From the NCBI RefSeq assembly GCF_000281975.1, contig NZ_AKKE01000122.1:1-64000 (forward strand): 64,000 nt of DNA. Direction: 5' to 3'. The notes under the pieces are model-generated. The model ran no database searches, was not told the DNA's origin, and was given only the letters and a program-made list of their open reading frames with translations. The stretch is from Novosphingobium sp. AP12 (GTDB taxonomy: Bacteria; Pseudomonadota; Alphaproteobacteria; Sphingomonadales; Sphingomonadaceae). How positions within the stretch are numbered: the stretch's first letter is position 1; each line of letters opens with the position of its first letter. Below, piece by piece: positions 9,491 to 19,502 of the stretch. The translations under genes and the position numbers were made by a program.

Positions 9491-10591
9491 TTGGGTCCGG
9501 TTAAGGGCGAGCTAAGGGCATTTGCGACGGATCTGGAGGCAGAAGCGCGCGGGTTGGGCTTCTGCGCATTCGGAATCGCGTCTGCCGCCGGTGACGACGA
9601 CCGCGCCGCACGGCTCGATGCCTGGCTCGCGGCGGGGATGCACGGGACCATGGGCTGGATGGAGGAGCGCGCGCACCACCGCCGCAGTCCGCAGGGGCTG
9701 TGGCCCGAGGCGCGCAGCGTGATCGCGCTGGGCATGAGCTATGCCCCAACCGCCGATCCGCTGCGACTCGCGGGCGAACCGGAGATAGGTCGCATTTCGA
9801 CTTATGCGCAGGGGGCGGACTACCACGACGTCGTCAAGAAGGCGCTCAAGCACCTTGCCCGCTGGATCGTCGAGCAGGGGCCGAAGCGCGGGCTCGAGGA
9901 TGTCGGCGTCAAAGTCTTCACCGATACCGCGCCGGTCATGGAAAAGCCCCTCGCCGCCGCCGCCGGGCTCGGCTGGCAGGGCAAGCACACCAACGTCGTC
10001 AGCCGCGAGCATGGATCGTGGCTGTTCCTCGGCGAAATCTACACGACGCTGGCGTTCGAGCCCTCGGCGGCGGGGCGCGATTCGTGCGGGTCCTGCACCG
10101 CCTGCCAGGACGCCTGCCCGACGAACGCCTTCCCGGCGCCCTATCGCCTCGATGCGCGGCGCTGCGTCAGCTACCTCACCATCGAGCACAAGGGCCCGGT
10201 GCCGGACGACCTGCGCGAAGGGCTGGGCAATCGCATCTACGGCTGCGACGACTGCCTGGCGGTGTGTCCATGGAACAAGTTCGCCGAGGCCGCGCACACC
10301 ATCAAGGCTTTCCTCCCGCGCGCCGAGCTGACGGCGCCCGATCTGGCGGACCTGCTGACGCTGGACGATGCGGGGTTCCGGGCGCTGTTCTCGGGCAGTC
10401 CGATCAAGCGGATCGGGCGCAATCGGTTCGTGCGCAACTGTCTCTATGCGGCGGGCAACAGCGGCAGGATCGCGCTGATGGCGCAGGTCGAACCGCTGCT
10501 GAGGGACGACGACCCTGTAGTCGCCGAAGCGGCCGAGTGGGCGAAGGCAAAACTCAAATCCTCCCCGTCGCTTGCCGACAGGGAGGCTTGA
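9491..10591 (+). CDS. queG: Epoxyqueuosine reductase
   Basis: A 366-residue enzyme for the last step of queuosine tRNA modification: cobalamin-dependent reduction of epoxyqueuosine to queuosine in tRNA. Two 4Fe-4S motifs are visible, [16 protein letters not shown] near residue 198 and [10 protein letters not shown] near 252, along with the family segments [12 protein letters not shown] and GWQGKHTNV. The start is uncertain. The family's homology begins just after TTG 9491; the only nearby ATG (9452) would give 13 more residues and overlap the first codon of the divergent ABC gene. No clear Shine-Dalgarno precedes either. It is convergent with the flavoprotein gene at 10595. Confidence 0.88.
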   Translation: MGPVKGELRAFATDLEAEARGLGFCAFGIASAAGDDDRAARLDAWLAAGMHGTMGWMEERAHHRRSPQGLWPEARSVIALGMSYAPTADPLRLAGEPEIGRISTYAQGADYHDVVKKALKHLARWIVEQGPKRGLEDVGVKVFTDTAPVMEKPLAAAAGLGWQGKHTNVVSREHGSWLFLGEIYTTLAFEPSAAGRDSCGSCTACQDACPTNAFPAPYRLDARRCVSYLTIEHKGPVPDDLREGLGNRIYGCDDCLAVCPWNKFAEAAHTIKAFLPRAELTAPDLADLLTLDDAGFRALFSGSPIKRIGRNRFVRNCLYAAGNSGRIALMAQVEPLLRDDDPVVAEAAEWAKAKLKSSPSLADREA

Positions 10592-10594
10592 TCC

Positions 10595-11821
10595 TTACAT
10601 CAGCTCCTTGAGCGGAGTCCCGGCATCGGCCAGCACCGCCGGGTCAGGCGAGATGCCCGCTTCCACCAGCTTTCGGCCCTGCACGTAGTCCTTGACCGCG
10701 TTGACGCAGTCGAGCGCCACGACGCGGCCTTCCTTGAGGTAGATCACCGAGAAGCTGCGGCCATCGACATCGCCGCGGACGATGGTCCTGTCGAAGCCCA
10801 TGTTGATGCCTGCGGTCTGGAGGCGCAGGTCATACTGGTTCGACCAGAACCACGGGAACGCCTTGTACGGCTTCTCGTCGCCGCAGATGGCCTTGGCGAC
10901 GCAGGTGGCCATGTCGTTGGCGTTCTGCACCGATTCGACGCGCATCACGGTGCCGCCGGCATAGTCGCAGGCGAAGGCGGCGCAGTCGCCGATGGCGTAG
11001 ATGTCGGGCAGCGAGGTACGGCAGAACTCATCCACGTCGACCCCGTTGGCGCAGCTCGCGCCGGCCAGGATCAGCGGGCCGACGGCGGGCACGATGCCGA
11101 TGCCGACGATCACCGCCTCGGCCGGGATGACCTCGCCGTCCGCCAGCTTGACGCCGGTGACGCGGTGGCTGTCGCCGACCAGGCAATCGACCGCGACGCC
11201 GGTGCGCAGGTCGACGCCGTGGTCGCGGTGTTCCTTCTGGTAGAACGCCGAGAGCTCCTCGCCCGCGACGCGCGCCAGCACGCGGGGCAGCGCTTCGAGC
11301 AGGGTGACGTTGAGCTTGAGCTTGGACAGCACAGCCGCTGCCTCGAGCCCGATATAGCCGCCGCCGATGACGACGATGTTCTTCGTCCCCGCATCGACCT
11401 CGGCCATCAGCGTGTCGCAGTCCTCGCGGGTGCGCACGGCGTGGACACCGGCGAGGTCCGCGCCGCCGCACGACAACCGGCGCGGATCGCCGCCGGTGGC
11501 CCAGACGAGCTTGCCATAGGCGAGCGTCGCGCCGTTCGAGAGCGTCAGTTCCTTCGCCTTGGCGTCGACTTTCGTCACCTCGGTGCTCAGCTTGAAGGTG
11601 ACCTCCTTCTCGGCCCAGAACGTCGGCGGGCGGATGTAGAGGCGGTCGAAGGTCTTCTCGCGCGCGAAGTATTCCTTGGAGAGCGGCGGCCGCTCATAGG
11701 GATATTCCGCCTCACGGCCGATAACGGTGATGGTTCCGGTGAACCCGTTCTGGCGAAGGGCGATCGCGCACTGCGCTCCGCCATGCCCCGCTCCCACGAT
11801 GACGACGTCTGATGTTTCCAT
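10595..11821 (-). CDS. FAD/NAD(P)-dependent ferredoxin (rubredoxin/rhodocoxin-type) reductase
   Basis: A 408-residue flavoprotein. The FAD-binding GAGHGG (11-16), [11 protein letters not shown] (42-52), NAD-binding [10 protein letters not shown] (about 152-161) and the third FAD motif IYAIGDCA (about 273-280) match the class of NADH:ferredoxin reductases that feed electrons to cytochrome P450 or Rieske oxygenases. Its partner ferredoxin is not encoded nearby. It stands as a single gene. Confidence 0.9.
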   Translation of the reverse strand: METSDVVIVGAGHGGAQCAIALRQNGFTGTITVIGREAEYPYERPPLSKEYFAREKTFDRLYIRPPTFWAEKEVTFKLSTEVTKVDAKAKELTLSNGATLAYGKLVWATGGDPRRLSCGGADLAGVHAVRTREDCDTLMAEVDAGTKNIVVIGGGYIGLEAAAVLSKLKLNVTLLEALPRVLARVAGEELSAFYQKEHRDHGVDLRTGVAVDCLVGDSHRVTGVKLADGEVIPAEAVIVGIGIVPAVGPLILAGASCANGVDVDEFCRTSLPDIYAIGDCAAFACDYAGGTVMRVESVQNANDMATCVAKAICGDEKPYKAFPWFWSNQYDLRLQTAGINMGFDRTIVRGDVDGRSFSVIYLKEGRVVALDCVNAVKDYVQGRKLVEAGISPDPAVLADAGTPLKELM

Positions 11822-11929
11822 GGCCGGGGTGAGTTCCGCAATTTCGCCGCGCGGTCAATGGGCCAGAGGACAGGATGTTGCGATAATCGAGGCAGCGTCG
11901 CGTGACGCTGGCGGAAAGACTAGGCCGAT

Positions 11930-11967
11930 GCAGCCGTCGTCCCTGCGAAGGCGAAGACGACGGCTGC
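11930..11967. repeat. REP-like hairpin (CGTCGTC family)
   Basis: A perfect 12-bp inverted repeat, GCAGCCGTCGTC (11930-11941) with GACGACGGCTGC (11956-11967), around the loop CCTGCGAAGGCGAA. It lies just downstream of the leftward LLM oxidoreductase gene. It shares the CGTCGTCCC/GACGACG core with the hairpin at 17197, so it may be a dispersed extragenic palindrome that also acts as a terminator. Confidence 0.65.
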
Positions 11968-11977
11968 CGGGATCGTC

Positions 11978-12976
11978 TTAAGTCAACGCCGGTGCCTGTC
12001 CCAGCGCTTCCATCGTCAGTTCGATCGAGCGGACCTGCGCCGCCGGGTCATAAGTGGCGATGCTGACGATGAGTTCGTCCGCCTGCGTGCGGGCCACGAA
12101 TTCCTCGATTCCCGCGCGGACCGTCTCGGGACTGCCGACGGCGCTGACCGAGCGGACCTGCTCCAGCATCGCCCGCGCCGAGCCGGGCAGCGTCTCGCGA
12201 TAGTTGCGGACCGGCGGCAGCAGCCGGCCCGGGTTCCCGGTGCGCAGCGCCACGAAGCTCTGGTCGGTGGACGAGGCGAGGTAGAGCGCCTCCTCGTCGG
12301 TCGGAGCGGCGACGACGTTGATAGCGGCCATGAAGTGCGGCTGCTTCAGCGTTTCGGAAGGCTGGAACCGCTCGCGGTAGACCTTGGCGGCCTCGTCCAG
12401 CGCGGCGGGGGCGAAGTGCGAGGCGAAGGCGTAGGGCATGCCCAGCATCGCCGCGAGCTGCGCGCCGAACAGGCTGGAGCCCAGGATCCACATCTCGACG
12501 TCGGCGCCCGCCGCCTGCGGCGAAGGCACGCCGCCCGCCGCCTGCCCGGCGAAGCGCGCCTGGAGTTCGACGACATCGTTGGGGAAGCGCTCGGCGGCGG
12601 CGTGGATGTCCTTGCGCAGCGCCTGTGCCAGCCGTCCGTCCGCGCCCGGCGCCCGGCCGAGACCGAGGTCGACGCGCCCCGGGAACAGCGCCGCGAGCGT
12701 GCCGAACTGCTCGGCGATCACGTAGGGTGTGTGGTTGGGCAGCATGATCCCGCCCGAGCCGATGCGGATCGTCGAAGTCTGGTTGCCGAGGTGCGCGAGG
12801 ACCACCGAAGTGGCGCCGCCCGCGATCCCGTCCATGCCGTGGTGCTCAGCCACCCAGTAGCGCTTGTAGCCGGCGCGCTCGGCCGCCTGCGCGGTGGCGA
12901 CGGAGATGTCGAGCGCCTGGGCGACGGTGCCGCCTTCGCGGACGGTGACGAGATCGAGGACGGAAAGCGGGATCAT
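11978..12976 (-). CDS. LLM-class (luciferase-like) flavin-dependent oxidoreductase
   Basis: A 332-residue bacterial-luciferase-like TIM-barrel protein. The recognisable segments are RYWVAEHHGMDGIAG (about 39-53), IRIGSGGIMLPNH (72-84), FPGRVDLGLGRAPG (98-111) and the late segment VGSPETVRAGIEEFVA. These match FMNH2/F420-type monooxygenases of the MsnO8-like group. Substrate unknown. It sits 9 nt after the TPR gene in the same direction. Confidence 0.88.
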   Translation of the reverse strand: MIPLSVLDLVTVREGGTVAQALDISVATAQAAERAGYKRYWVAEHHGMDGIAGGATSVVLAHLGNQTSTIRIGSGGIMLPNHTPYVIAEQFGTLAALFPGRVDLGLGRAPGADGRLAQALRKDIHAAAERFPNDVVELQARFAGQAAGGVPSPQAAGADVEMWILGSSLFGAQLAAMLGMPYAFASHFAPAALDEAAKVYRERFQPSETLKQPHFMAAINVVAAPTDEEALYLASSTDQSFVALRTGNPGRLLPPVRNYRETLPGSARAMLEQVRSVSAVGSPETVRAGIEEFVARTQADELIVSIATYDPAAQVRSIELTMEALGQAPALT

Positions 12977-12985
12977 GGCGTGGCC

Positions 12986-13888
12986 TTATTTTGCCTTGGC
13001 CGGGGTCTGGGGGGACTCCGGCCCGAGCTGGGAAAGATATTGCTTGGCGGTGACCGCCGCATCGCTGCCGACACCGGCCGCGAGGACCGAGTTCCAGCTG
13101 CGCCGCGCCGCATCCTCGTTGCCTGCGAGCATGGCTATGACGCCCGCCTCCAGGCCGATCTCGGCGTCCTGCGGGGCAAGGCTTGCGGCTTTCTCGATCT
13201 GGGTCTGGGCCTGTGCCAGGTTGTTCTCGCGGCGCGAGAGCGTGGCCGAGAGCAGCCAGGCCTGCGCATTGCCGGGCTGCACGGCGCGCGCTTCAGCGAG
13301 GGCGGAGGCGGCCTCCCCGGGTTGCTTCACGGCGACCAGCGCGCGGGCGCGGTCGAGCGCGATCAAGGCGGTGAGGTCGGCGTCGGCGAGGATCTTGGCG
13401 TCGGTCGCCGCTGGTCCGAGCAGGCCGAGCGCCTGTCCCGGCTGCCCGGCGGCGAGCGCGGCATTGCCCGCCATCGCGCCGAGGCGGGCGCGGCTGGCGT
13501 GATCGGTGACGTCGGCGGCATCGCGGGCGGTCACGAAGGCGGCGCGCGCCTCGTCACAGCGGTCGAGGGTGCTGAGGGCGGCGCCCAGGCATAGCCCGGC
13601 CCGCACGCGCTCGCGCCCGATCGCATCGTCCAGCGCACTGCGGGCCAGTTCGGCCGAGCGCTCCGGATTTGCCTCGACGGCGCTCATGCAGCCGCTGCCG
13701 CTCGCCCCGCCCTTGCCGCTTGGCAGCGCAACGACCTGCGCTTCGCGGGCACGGCGCGCGGCCTCGGTCTGCTTCTTCTCGATGATCTCGATCGGCAGCG
13801 AGGACGCATAGGGGCTGGCGTTGCTCGGCAGGGTGGAAGCCGGGCCGACCTGGGCCATGATCGGAAGCAGGAGAGGCAGCAGGGACAT
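12986..13888 (-). CDS. TPR-like repeat protein, exported
   Basis: A 300-residue alanine-rich protein. The first 12 residues (MSLLPLLLPIMA) are a short signal-like hydrophobic segment, followed by a basic linker (TEAARRAREAQ). From about residue 85 it consists of helical pairs with tetratricopeptide character, for example LARSALDDAIG, GQPGQALGLLGPAA, ALAEARAVQPGNAQAWLLSA and AGNEDAARRSWNSVLA. It probably acts as a periplasmic scaffold. It lies between the alpha/beta hydrolase and LLM genes (gaps of 2 and 9 nt), so the three form an operon. Confidence 0.75.
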   Translation of the reverse strand: MSLLPLLLPIMAQVGPASTLPSNASPYASSLPIEIIEKKQTEAARRAREAQVVALPSGKGGASGSGCMSAVEANPERSAELARSALDDAIGRERVRAGLCLGAALSTLDRCDEARAAFVTARDAADVTDHASRARLGAMAGNAALAAGQPGQALGLLGPAATDAKILADADLTALIALDRARALVAVKQPGEAASALAEARAVQPGNAQAWLLSATLSRRENNLAQAQTQIEKAASLAPQDAEIGLEAGVIAMLAGNEDAARRSWNSVLAAGVGSDAAVTAKQYLSQLGPESPQTPAKAK

Positions 13889-13890
13889 TG

Positions 13891-14658
13891 TCAGGACTCC
13901 GAGGGGACCTGCGTCGCGCGGGGGAGGACGAGTTCGGCAACCGTGCGGAGGAGCAGCTGGATGTCGCCTTCGCGCGAGAGGCGGTGGTCACCGTCCTTGA
14001 TCAGCGTTACCTGCACATCGGCTGAACGCAGGCGCTCTGCCAGTTGCAGGGAGATGTCGAACGGCACGTCCGCATCGCGCTGGCCGTGGAGCAGGCGCAC
14101 CGGCGCGTCGATCGCGATCGGGCCTTCGAGCAGGAGGTTGGCCTGTCCGTCGGCCCAGAAGCCGGGGTGGGTGGGGGTCGGCTCGGGCCCGTAGGGGTTG
14201 TCCTCCAGCAGCGTCTCACCGTCCGCGAGCAGGGCCTTGTCCATCTGCGGGATGCCCCAGTCGGTGAAGTCCGGCGCGGGGGCCACGCCGACGAGGCCGG
14301 CGAGCCGCTCGCCCAGCGCGAGGCCGGCGAGCAACATGACCCAGCCGCCCATCGACGAGCCGACCAGCACGACCTTCTCGTCGGTCTCCAGCGCGGCGAC
14401 GAGGGCAAGGACTTCCTGCGTCCAGCGCGTCAGGGTGCCTTCGCCGAAGGAGCCGGGGCTCTCGCCGCAGCCGGAGTAGTCGAACAGCAGGCAGGGCAAG
14501 CCGCTGGCACGGGCCATCTCGAACAGCGCGGTGGCCTTGGAGCCGGTCATGTCGGACATGTAACCGGGCAGGAACACGATCACCGGGCCGGTCCCCGGCG
14601 TGAAGCGATAGGCGATGGAGCGACCGTCCGAGAGGTCGAGGAAGCGCGTCGATGTCAT
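13891..14658 (-). CDS. Alpha/beta hydrolase
   Basis: A 255-residue serine hydrolase. The nucleophile elbow is GSSMGGW (about 101-107), the acid is probably the Asp in GQRDADVPF and the catalytic His lies in KDGDHRLSR. A PGYMSD oxyanion strand follows the first strands. The family includes esterases, lipases and peptidases; no substrate can be assigned. First gene of a leftward three-gene operon with the TPR and LLM genes. Confidence 0.88.
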   Translation of the reverse strand: MTSTRFLDLSDGRSIAYRFTPGTGPVIVFLPGYMSDMTGSKATALFEMARASGLPCLLFDYSGCGESPGSFGEGTLTRWTQEVLALVAALETDEKVVLVGSSMGGWVMLLAGLALGERLAGLVGVAPAPDFTDWGIPQMDKALLADGETLLEDNPYGPEPTPTHPGFWADGQANLLLEGPIAIDAPVRLLHGQRDADVPFDISLQLAERLRSADVQVTLIKDGDHRLSREGDIQLLLRTVAELVLPRATQVPSES

Positions 14659-14801
14659 GCCCCGTTAGTGGGAACGCGCAGAGCCCAAGGCAAGCGCGGA
14701 GAGGCAAAGACTTGCTTGTCGTGCTGCAAGTGCGGGCGGCACAAGTCGCTGGACCATCCGCAGATAATGCGATCTTAAGCCTGCTCGCCTAAAGGACACC
14801 C

Positions 14802-16139
14802 ATGAGCGCCAAGGTCATCCATTTCCCGTCCCGTCCCTCGCGCCTCGCGTTGCGGCTCGAGTGGTTCGCGACCGACAAGTCGGTGCTGCTGGGCATCTGG
14901 GCGCTCTACTTCGCCCTGCGCGCCGCGGTGCTGCTGATCGACGTCGCGCCGACCTCGGACGCCGAATGGTATTACCTGCGCGCGGCGAGCCTTGCGGCGG
15001 GACAGGGCTACCTCGACAATTTCGGCGAGCCGACAGCGTTCTGGCCAGCGGGCTGGCCGATTGCGCTCAGCCTCGTCTTCGCGCAGTTCGGCACCTCGCT
15101 GGTGGCGCTCGGCCTGTTCAACCTCGTGAGTTCGATGCTGATCGGGGTGGCGACGCTGGCGCTGGGGCGGCGGCTGTTCGGCTCGGAGGGCGCCGCTCGC
15201 GCCGGGCTGCTGTTGCTGGCGGTCTATCCCAACGCGATCGGCTACCTGCCCCTCGCGCTGACCGAGGTGTTCTACACCGCCGTGCTGATGGCCGGGTGCT
15301 GGGTGGTGGTGACCCGCACCAACCGCTGGCAACTGGTCAGCGCGGGCGTGCTTTTCGGCATCGCGACTCTGGTCAAGGCGCAGACGCTGGTGGTGGTGCC
15401 GCTGCTGTTCGCGATCGACTGGCTGCGCATGGGTCAGGTCTGGAAGCGCCTGCCGCGCCTCGTGGGTGACGGGCTGCTGGTCCTCGCCATCGCCGCGCTG
15501 ACGGTCGCTCCGTGGACGATCCGCAACCACATGCAGCTCGGCCACTGGGTCGCGGTGTCGACCAATGGCGGCTACACGCTGCTGACCGGCAACCACGACA
15601 CCGCGACGGGTGACTACACCCCCGACGCCCCGGTGGTGAAGGAACTGATGGCCCGCCCCGGCCTCGACGAAGTGACGCGCGACGCCGAGGCGCGGCGGCT
15701 CGGGATGGCGTGGATCACTGAACATCCCGACCGCTTCCTGAAGCTCGCGCCCAGGAAGCTGATGCGGCTGTGGCTGCCAGACGGCGAGGCGGAGTGGGCC
15801 TACCAGGGCGGCGCGCCCGGCTACGAACGCTTCGAGCTGGTCTACCGCGCCGTGCGCGTGCTCAACCAGGGCTATTACGCGCTGCTGATGCTGGCTTTCG
15901 CCGCCGCCTTCTTCGTGATGATCGCGCGGCGGCGGCGCGACGGACAGCGCTGGATAGGCTGGTGGCTGTTGCCCTACGGGATCGCGCTTTATCCAACGCT
16001 GATCTGCGTGGTGTTCTCGGGCCAGTCGCGCTTCCACTACCCGGTGATGCCGTGGGTCTGCATGACCGCGGGCTGGCTGGCGATGACCGCGCTGGGCCGG
16101 CTAGGCGATCGCGGCACGGTGCGCCCGACGCTGCACTGA
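14802..16139 (+). CDS. GT39/ArnT-like polyprenyl-phosphate-sugar glycosyltransferase
   Basis: A 445-residue integral membrane protein with roughly ten helices. After the first helix comes an acidic DVAPTSDAEWYYLRAA segment (about 47-62) that fits the catalytic Asp-containing loop of GT-C glycosyltransferases (dolichyl-phosphate-mannose mannosyltransferase family). GYTLLTGNHD in the periplasmic part and the C-terminal YPTLICVVFSGQSRFHYPVMPW are also typical. It would move a sugar from a lipid carrier to a lipid or protein on the periplasmic side. It stands alone; the acceptor is unknown. Confidence 0.82.
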   Translation: MSAKVIHFPSRPSRLALRLEWFATDKSVLLGIWALYFALRAAVLLIDVAPTSDAEWYYLRAASLAAGQGYLDNFGEPTAFWPAGWPIALSLVFAQFGTSLVALGLFNLVSSMLIGVATLALGRRLFGSEGAARAGLLLLAVYPNAIGYLPLALTEVFYTAVLMAGCWVVVTRTNRWQLVSAGVLFGIATLVKAQTLVVVPLLFAIDWLRMGQVWKRLPRLVGDGLLVLAIAALTVAPWTIRNHMQLGHWVAVSTNGGYTLLTGNHDTATGDYTPDAPVVKELMARPGLDEVTRDAEARRLGMAWITEHPDRFLKLAPRKLMRLWLPDGEAEWAYQGGAPGYERFELVYRAVRVLNQGYYALLMLAFAAAFFVMIARRRRDGQRWIGWWLLPYGIALYPTLICVVFSGQSRFHYPVMPWVCMTAGWLAMTALGRLGDRGTVRPTLH

Positions 16140-16143
16140 ACCT

Positions 16144-16341
16144 TCAGTAGAGGGTCGGACCCAGCACCCGCAGGACGATCCTGCCCTCGACCGGGAACTC
16201 GCCCAGGCTCGTCTCGACGCGGGGCTCGCGGTCATGGCGCGCGCCGGCGAAAACACCGAGCGCGACGGCCACGCCCACCGCGATCGCGATGGAGGTGCCG
16301 ATTGCCACTGCCGTCCTGCGCCGATCGGGTCCGGCCGTCAT
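16144..16341 (-). CDS. Small single-pass membrane protein
   Basis: A 65-residue protein with one transmembrane helix (AVAIGTSIAIAVGVAVALGV, about 11-30) and an extracytoplasmic tail ending in VLRVLGPTLY. I start at ATG 16341, which overlaps the stop of the upstream XRE gene (TGATG), indicating translational coupling. Last gene of the three-gene cassette. Function unknown. Confidence 0.65.
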   Translation of the reverse strand: MTAGPDRRRTAVAIGTSIAIAVGVAVALGVFAGARHDREPRVETSLGEFPVEGRIVLRVLGPTLY

Positions 16342-16535
16342 CACTCGCCCCTCTGGAAGATATCCTCGATCGCCATACCAAAAAGGTCGGCGATACGGAA
16401 GGCGAGCGGCAGCGACGGGTCGTAGCGCCCGGTCTCGATCGCGTTGACGCTCTGGCGCGAGACCTCCAGCCGCTCGGCAAGGTCCTGCTGGCTCCAGCCT
16501 CGCTCGGCGCGCAGCACCTTGAGGCGGTTCTTCAC
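16341..16535 (-). CDS. XRE-family HTH transcriptional regulator (short)
   Basis: A 64-residue Cro/CI-type helix-turn-helix protein with a GTG start: KNRLKVLRAERG, SQQDLAERLEVSRQSVNAIE, then DPSLPLAFRIADLFG and EDIF. Proteins of this minimal type usually regulate the adjacent membrane gene. The GTG overlaps the stop of the upstream membrane gene (GTGA), so the two are coupled. Autoregulation of the cassette is inferred from the context. Confidence 0.9.
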   Translation of the reverse strand: MKNRLKVLRAERGWSQQDLAERLEVSRQSVNAIETGRYDPSLPLAFRIADLFGMAIEDIFQRGE

Positions 16536-17119
16536 TTCTCGCTCCAGCGATTGACGAAGGTGCCGAGCGCTAGCCCGATCGCCCAGACGGGCACCGCCGC
16601 CCAGCTGGGCACGTGTGGCACGAGTTCGAACGTCTCGAGGAAGCCCCAGACCGTCGCGACGGCGAGCAGCAGCCCGGTCGCCGACAGCGCCGCGTTCACC
16701 ACCTTCATGCGCAGGTATTCGTCCTGCTCCTCGATGAGGTAGCGCGCCATGGCCCAGACCAGATAGAGGATCGGCAAGGCGGGCAACACCGCCAGCAGCC
16801 ACAGCAGCGGGCCATGGGCGTCGAGCGCCCTGCTCCCCGCGACGGCCACGAACAGCAGCAGCACATAGGCGAACGACCACGCCAAGCCGCGCCGGTTGTA
16901 CCGCTGCGTGGCCGGCGATAGCGCCCCGCACGCGGCCTGCGCCCGCTCGGTCGCCCGCACGAAGGGGATCAGGAGCAGCATCGGCGGGATCATCACCAGC
17001 GCCGAGGGAATCGACGGCAGGTCGAACCAGCGCGCCAGAAAGCCCGTGCCGAACATGCCGATGAAGAAGGCGGCACCCCAGAGCCAGACCGGGCGTCGTG
17101 AGACAAGTGTACTATCCAT
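16532..17119 (-). CDS. Integral membrane protein of an XRE-linked cassette
   Basis: A 195-residue protein with six predicted helices in pairs: near residues 11-30, 36-55, 85-105, 110-128, 150-168 and 175-190. Charged LIEEQDEYLRMK follows the fourth helix. I start at ATG 17119, preceded by AGGGAGC. Similar two-gene units, a membrane protein of the DUF2178-like type plus a short XRE regulator, are common in bacteria; the membrane partner's role is not known. Confidence 0.8.
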   Translation of the reverse strand: MDSTLVSRRPVWLWGAAFFIGMFGTGFLARWFDLPSIPSALVMIPPMLLLIPFVRATERAQAACGALSPATQRYNRRGLAWSFAYVLLLFVAVAGSRALDAHGPLLWLLAVLPALPILYLVWAMARYLIEEQDEYLRMKVVNAALSATGLLLAVATVWGFLETFELVPHVPSWAAVPVWAIGLALGTFVNRWSEK

Positions 17120-17507
17120 TGCATCAAGCTCCCTTGATAAGATGTAAAGTACCATTGTCATTCGGAGTGCCATAAGTCAAGCGTCATTGACATCGCCCGT
17201 CGTCCCCGCCTGCGCGGGGACGACGGTTGCATACAGGGGATGACTCATGCCACCGCAATCGCTACATAACCCGGCGATGATGCACCTGCGCACCCCGACC
17301 ACAACCGAGACTACCCGGCGTGTCCGGGCACGGTCGGTCGCGCGCTGAAGGCGCGAGCCACCGTCGCCCGGCTTCGGGCGAGGCGGCGTCACTCTCCCGA
17401 AACGAACGTTTCACCCGACGCCGACGCTTCACCCGGAGGCGCGCCTGTGCCATGGCGCGCTCAAAGCCCTGCCAAGTTCGACGGCGCGGGAAAACGAGAG
17501 AATCCGA
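17120..17507. other. Divergent intergenic region upstream of thrS and the XRE cassette
   Basis: A 388-nt gap holding the promoters of two divergent units. It contains the REP-like hairpin at 17197-17226 and several shorter GC-rich stems nearer thrS (for example GCGCGCTGAAGGCGCG). Open frames near 17447 would run into thrS in another frame and look spurious. I see no T-box or recognisable riboswitch. Confidence 0.5.
17197..17226. repeat. REP-like perfect hairpin
   Basis: A perfect 13-bp inverted repeat, CCGTCGTCCCCGC (17197-17209) and GCGGGGACGACGG (17214-17226), with loop CTGC. It is the best-preserved copy of the CGTC(G/A)TCCCCGC palindrome family also seen near 11930 and, partly, at 24959. 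No T-tract follows, so it is more a dispersed repeat than a terminator. Confidence 0.75.
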
Positions 17508-19502
17508 ATGTCCGAGATGTTCAAGATCAGCCTGCCCGACGGTTCGGTCCGCGAGATGCCCGAGGGATCCACCCCGGCAGACGTCGCCGCCGCGATCGGC
17601 CCCGGCCTCGCCAAGGCCGCGCTCGCAGCCCGCATCGACGGCGAACTGGTCGACCTGAACCTGCCCTTCACCGGCGATGCGCAGCTGGCCCTCGTCACCA
17701 GCCGCGACGAGGCCGAGGCGCTCGAACTCGCCCGCCACGACTTCGCGCACATCCTCGCCGAAGCGGTGCAGGCGCTGTTCCCCGGCACGCAGATCACCTT
17801 CGGTCCCTCGACGGACGACGGTTTCTACTACGACTTCGCGCCGAAGGACCGCCCCTTCACCGACGACGACCTGCCGGCGATCGAAGCGGAGATGCGCAGG
17901 ATCATCGCCGCCGACAAGCCGCTGCGCCGTGAGGTCTGGGACCGCGAGACGCTGATCAGCCGCTGGAAGCAGCAGGGCGAGAGCTTCAAGGCCGAATGGG
18001 CCGCCGAACTCCCCGGCGACGAACCGCTGACGGTCTACTGGTCGGGCGAGGACTGGCTCGACATGTGCCGCGGGCCCCACCTGCCCTCGACCGGCAAGCT
18101 GGACCCTGCCGCCTTCAAGCTGACGCGCGTCTCGGGCGCTTACTGGCGCGGCGACCAGAAGAACGCGATGCTCAGCCGCATCTACGGCACCGGCTGGCTC
18201 AACAAGAAGCAGCTCGCCGCGCACATGACGCGCCTCGAGGAAGCCGCCAAGCGCGACCACCGCAAGCTCGGCAACGAGATGGACCTGTTCCACCTCCAGG
18301 CCGAAGCGCACGGCTCGGTGTTCTGGCACCCCAAGGGCTACGTGATCTGGCGCGAGCTGGAAGCCTACATGCGCCGCGCCATCGACGGCGCCGGCTACCG
18401 CGAGGTCAAGACCCCGCAGGTCATGGACGCGCGCCAGTGGGAGCAGTCCGGCCACTGGGGCAAGTACCGCGAGAACATGTTCGTCATCCCCGACGAAGTG
18501 CCCAACGTCGAGGACGAAGGCGCGATCATCTCGGACGATGCCGAGTGGATGGCGCTCAAGCCGATGAACTGTCCGGCGCACGTCCTGATCTTCCGCCAGG
18601 GCATGAAGTCGTACCGCGAGCTGCCGCTGCGGCTCTACGAGAACGGCTGCTGCCACCGCAACGAGCCGCACGGCGCGCTGCACGGGCTGATGCGCGTGCG
18701 CCAGTTCACCCAGGACGACGCGCATATCTTCTGCCGCGAGGACCAGATCGTCGCCGAAGTGCAGGACTTCTGCGCGCTGGCCGACCGGGTCTACAAGGAC
18801 TTCGGCTTCACCTACTCGATCAAGCTCGCGCTGCGCCCCGAAAAGCGCTTCGGCAGCGAGGAGATGTGGGACAAGGCGGAATCCGAGCTGCGCGCCGCCG
18901 TGGTCAAGGCCGGGCTCGCCACCGAGCAGTACGGCTGGGAGGAACTCCCCGGCGAAGGCGCGTTCTATGCGCCGAAGCTGGAATGGCACCTGACCGACGC
19001 GATCGGCCGCACCTGGCAGGTCGGCACGATCCAGTCCGACCGCGTGCTGCCCGAGCGCCTCGACGCCAGCTACATCGGCGAGGACGGCGAGAAGCACCGC
19101 CCGGTCATGCTGCACCGCGCGATCTTTGGTTCGTACGAGCGCTTCATCGGTATCCTGATCGAGCACTTCGCCGGCAAGCTGCCGGTCTGGCTCGCCCCGG
19201 TGCAGGCGGTGGTCGCGACGATCGTCTCCGACGCCGACGCCTATGCCCACGAAGTCACCGCGAAGCTGCGCGCCGCCGGCGTGCGCGTCGAGACCGACGT
19301 GCGCAACGAGAAGATCAACTACAAGGTGCGCGAGCACTCGGTCCAGAAGGTCCCGCACCTTCTGGTCGTCGGCAAGCGCGAGGCCGAGGAAGGCACCGTC
19401 GCGCTGCGCACGCTGGGAGCCGAGCACCAGAAGGTGATGACGCTGGACGAGGCGATCGCGCTGCTGAAGTCCGAAGCCACCGCACCGGACCTCAGGTCAT
19501 GA
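17508..19502 (+). CDS. thrS: Threonyl-tRNA synthetase
   Basis: A 664-residue class II aminoacyl-tRNA synthetase that charges tRNA-Thr. Domains in order: TGS (1-65, starting [10 protein letters not shown]), the editing domain with [10 protein letters not shown] (about 79-88), the catalytic core with the zinc-binding Cys in MKPMNCPAH (about 353-361), [15 protein letters not shown] and the motif 3 region, and the anticodon-binding domain (about 560-655, [10 protein letters not shown]). Full length for the family. The stop overlaps the ATG of the next gene (ATGA). The start has AGAGAATCC upstream. Confidence 0.97.
   Translation: MSEMFKISLPDGSVREMPEGSTPADVAAAIGPGLAKAALAARIDGELVDLNLPFTGDAQLALVTSRDEAEALELARHDFAHILAEAVQALFPGTQITFGPSTDDGFYYDFAPKDRPFTDDDLPAIEAEMRRIIAADKPLRREVWDRETLISRWKQQGESFKAEWAAELPGDEPLTVYWSGEDWLDMCRGPHLPSTGKLDPAAFKLTRVSGAYWRGDQKNAMLSRIYGTGWLNKKQLAAHMTRLEEAAKRDHRKLGNEMDLFHLQAEAHGSVFWHPKGYVIWRELEAYMRRAIDGAGYREVKTPQVMDARQWEQSGHWGKYRENMFVIPDEVPNVEDEGAIISDDAEWMALKPMNCPAHVLIFRQGMKSYRELPLRLYENGCCHRNEPHGALHGLMRVRQFTQDDAHIFCREDQIVAEVQDFCALADRVYKDFGFTYSIKLALRPEKRFGSEEMWDKAESELRAAVVKAGLATEQYGWEELPGEGAFYAPKLEWHLTDAIGRTWQVGTIQSDRVLPERLDASYIGEDGEKHRPVMLHRAIFGSYERFIGILIEHFAGKLPVWLAPVQAVVATIVSDADAYAHEVTAKLRAAGVRVETDVRNEKINYKVREHSVQKVPHLLVVGKREAEEGTVALRTLGAEHQKVMTLDEAIALLKSEATAPDLRS

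Noticed and set aside
17120..17507. T-box or threonine attenuator ahead of thrS
   Set aside because: No T-box core, Thr-codon leader peptide or terminator/antiterminator pair that I can identify.
17996..19498. Long rightward open frame running through thrS into the spermidine-synthase-like gene
   Set aside because: Its translation over thrS is Arg/Pro-rich shadow sequence; the real gene starts at ATG 19499 where the conserved domain begins.
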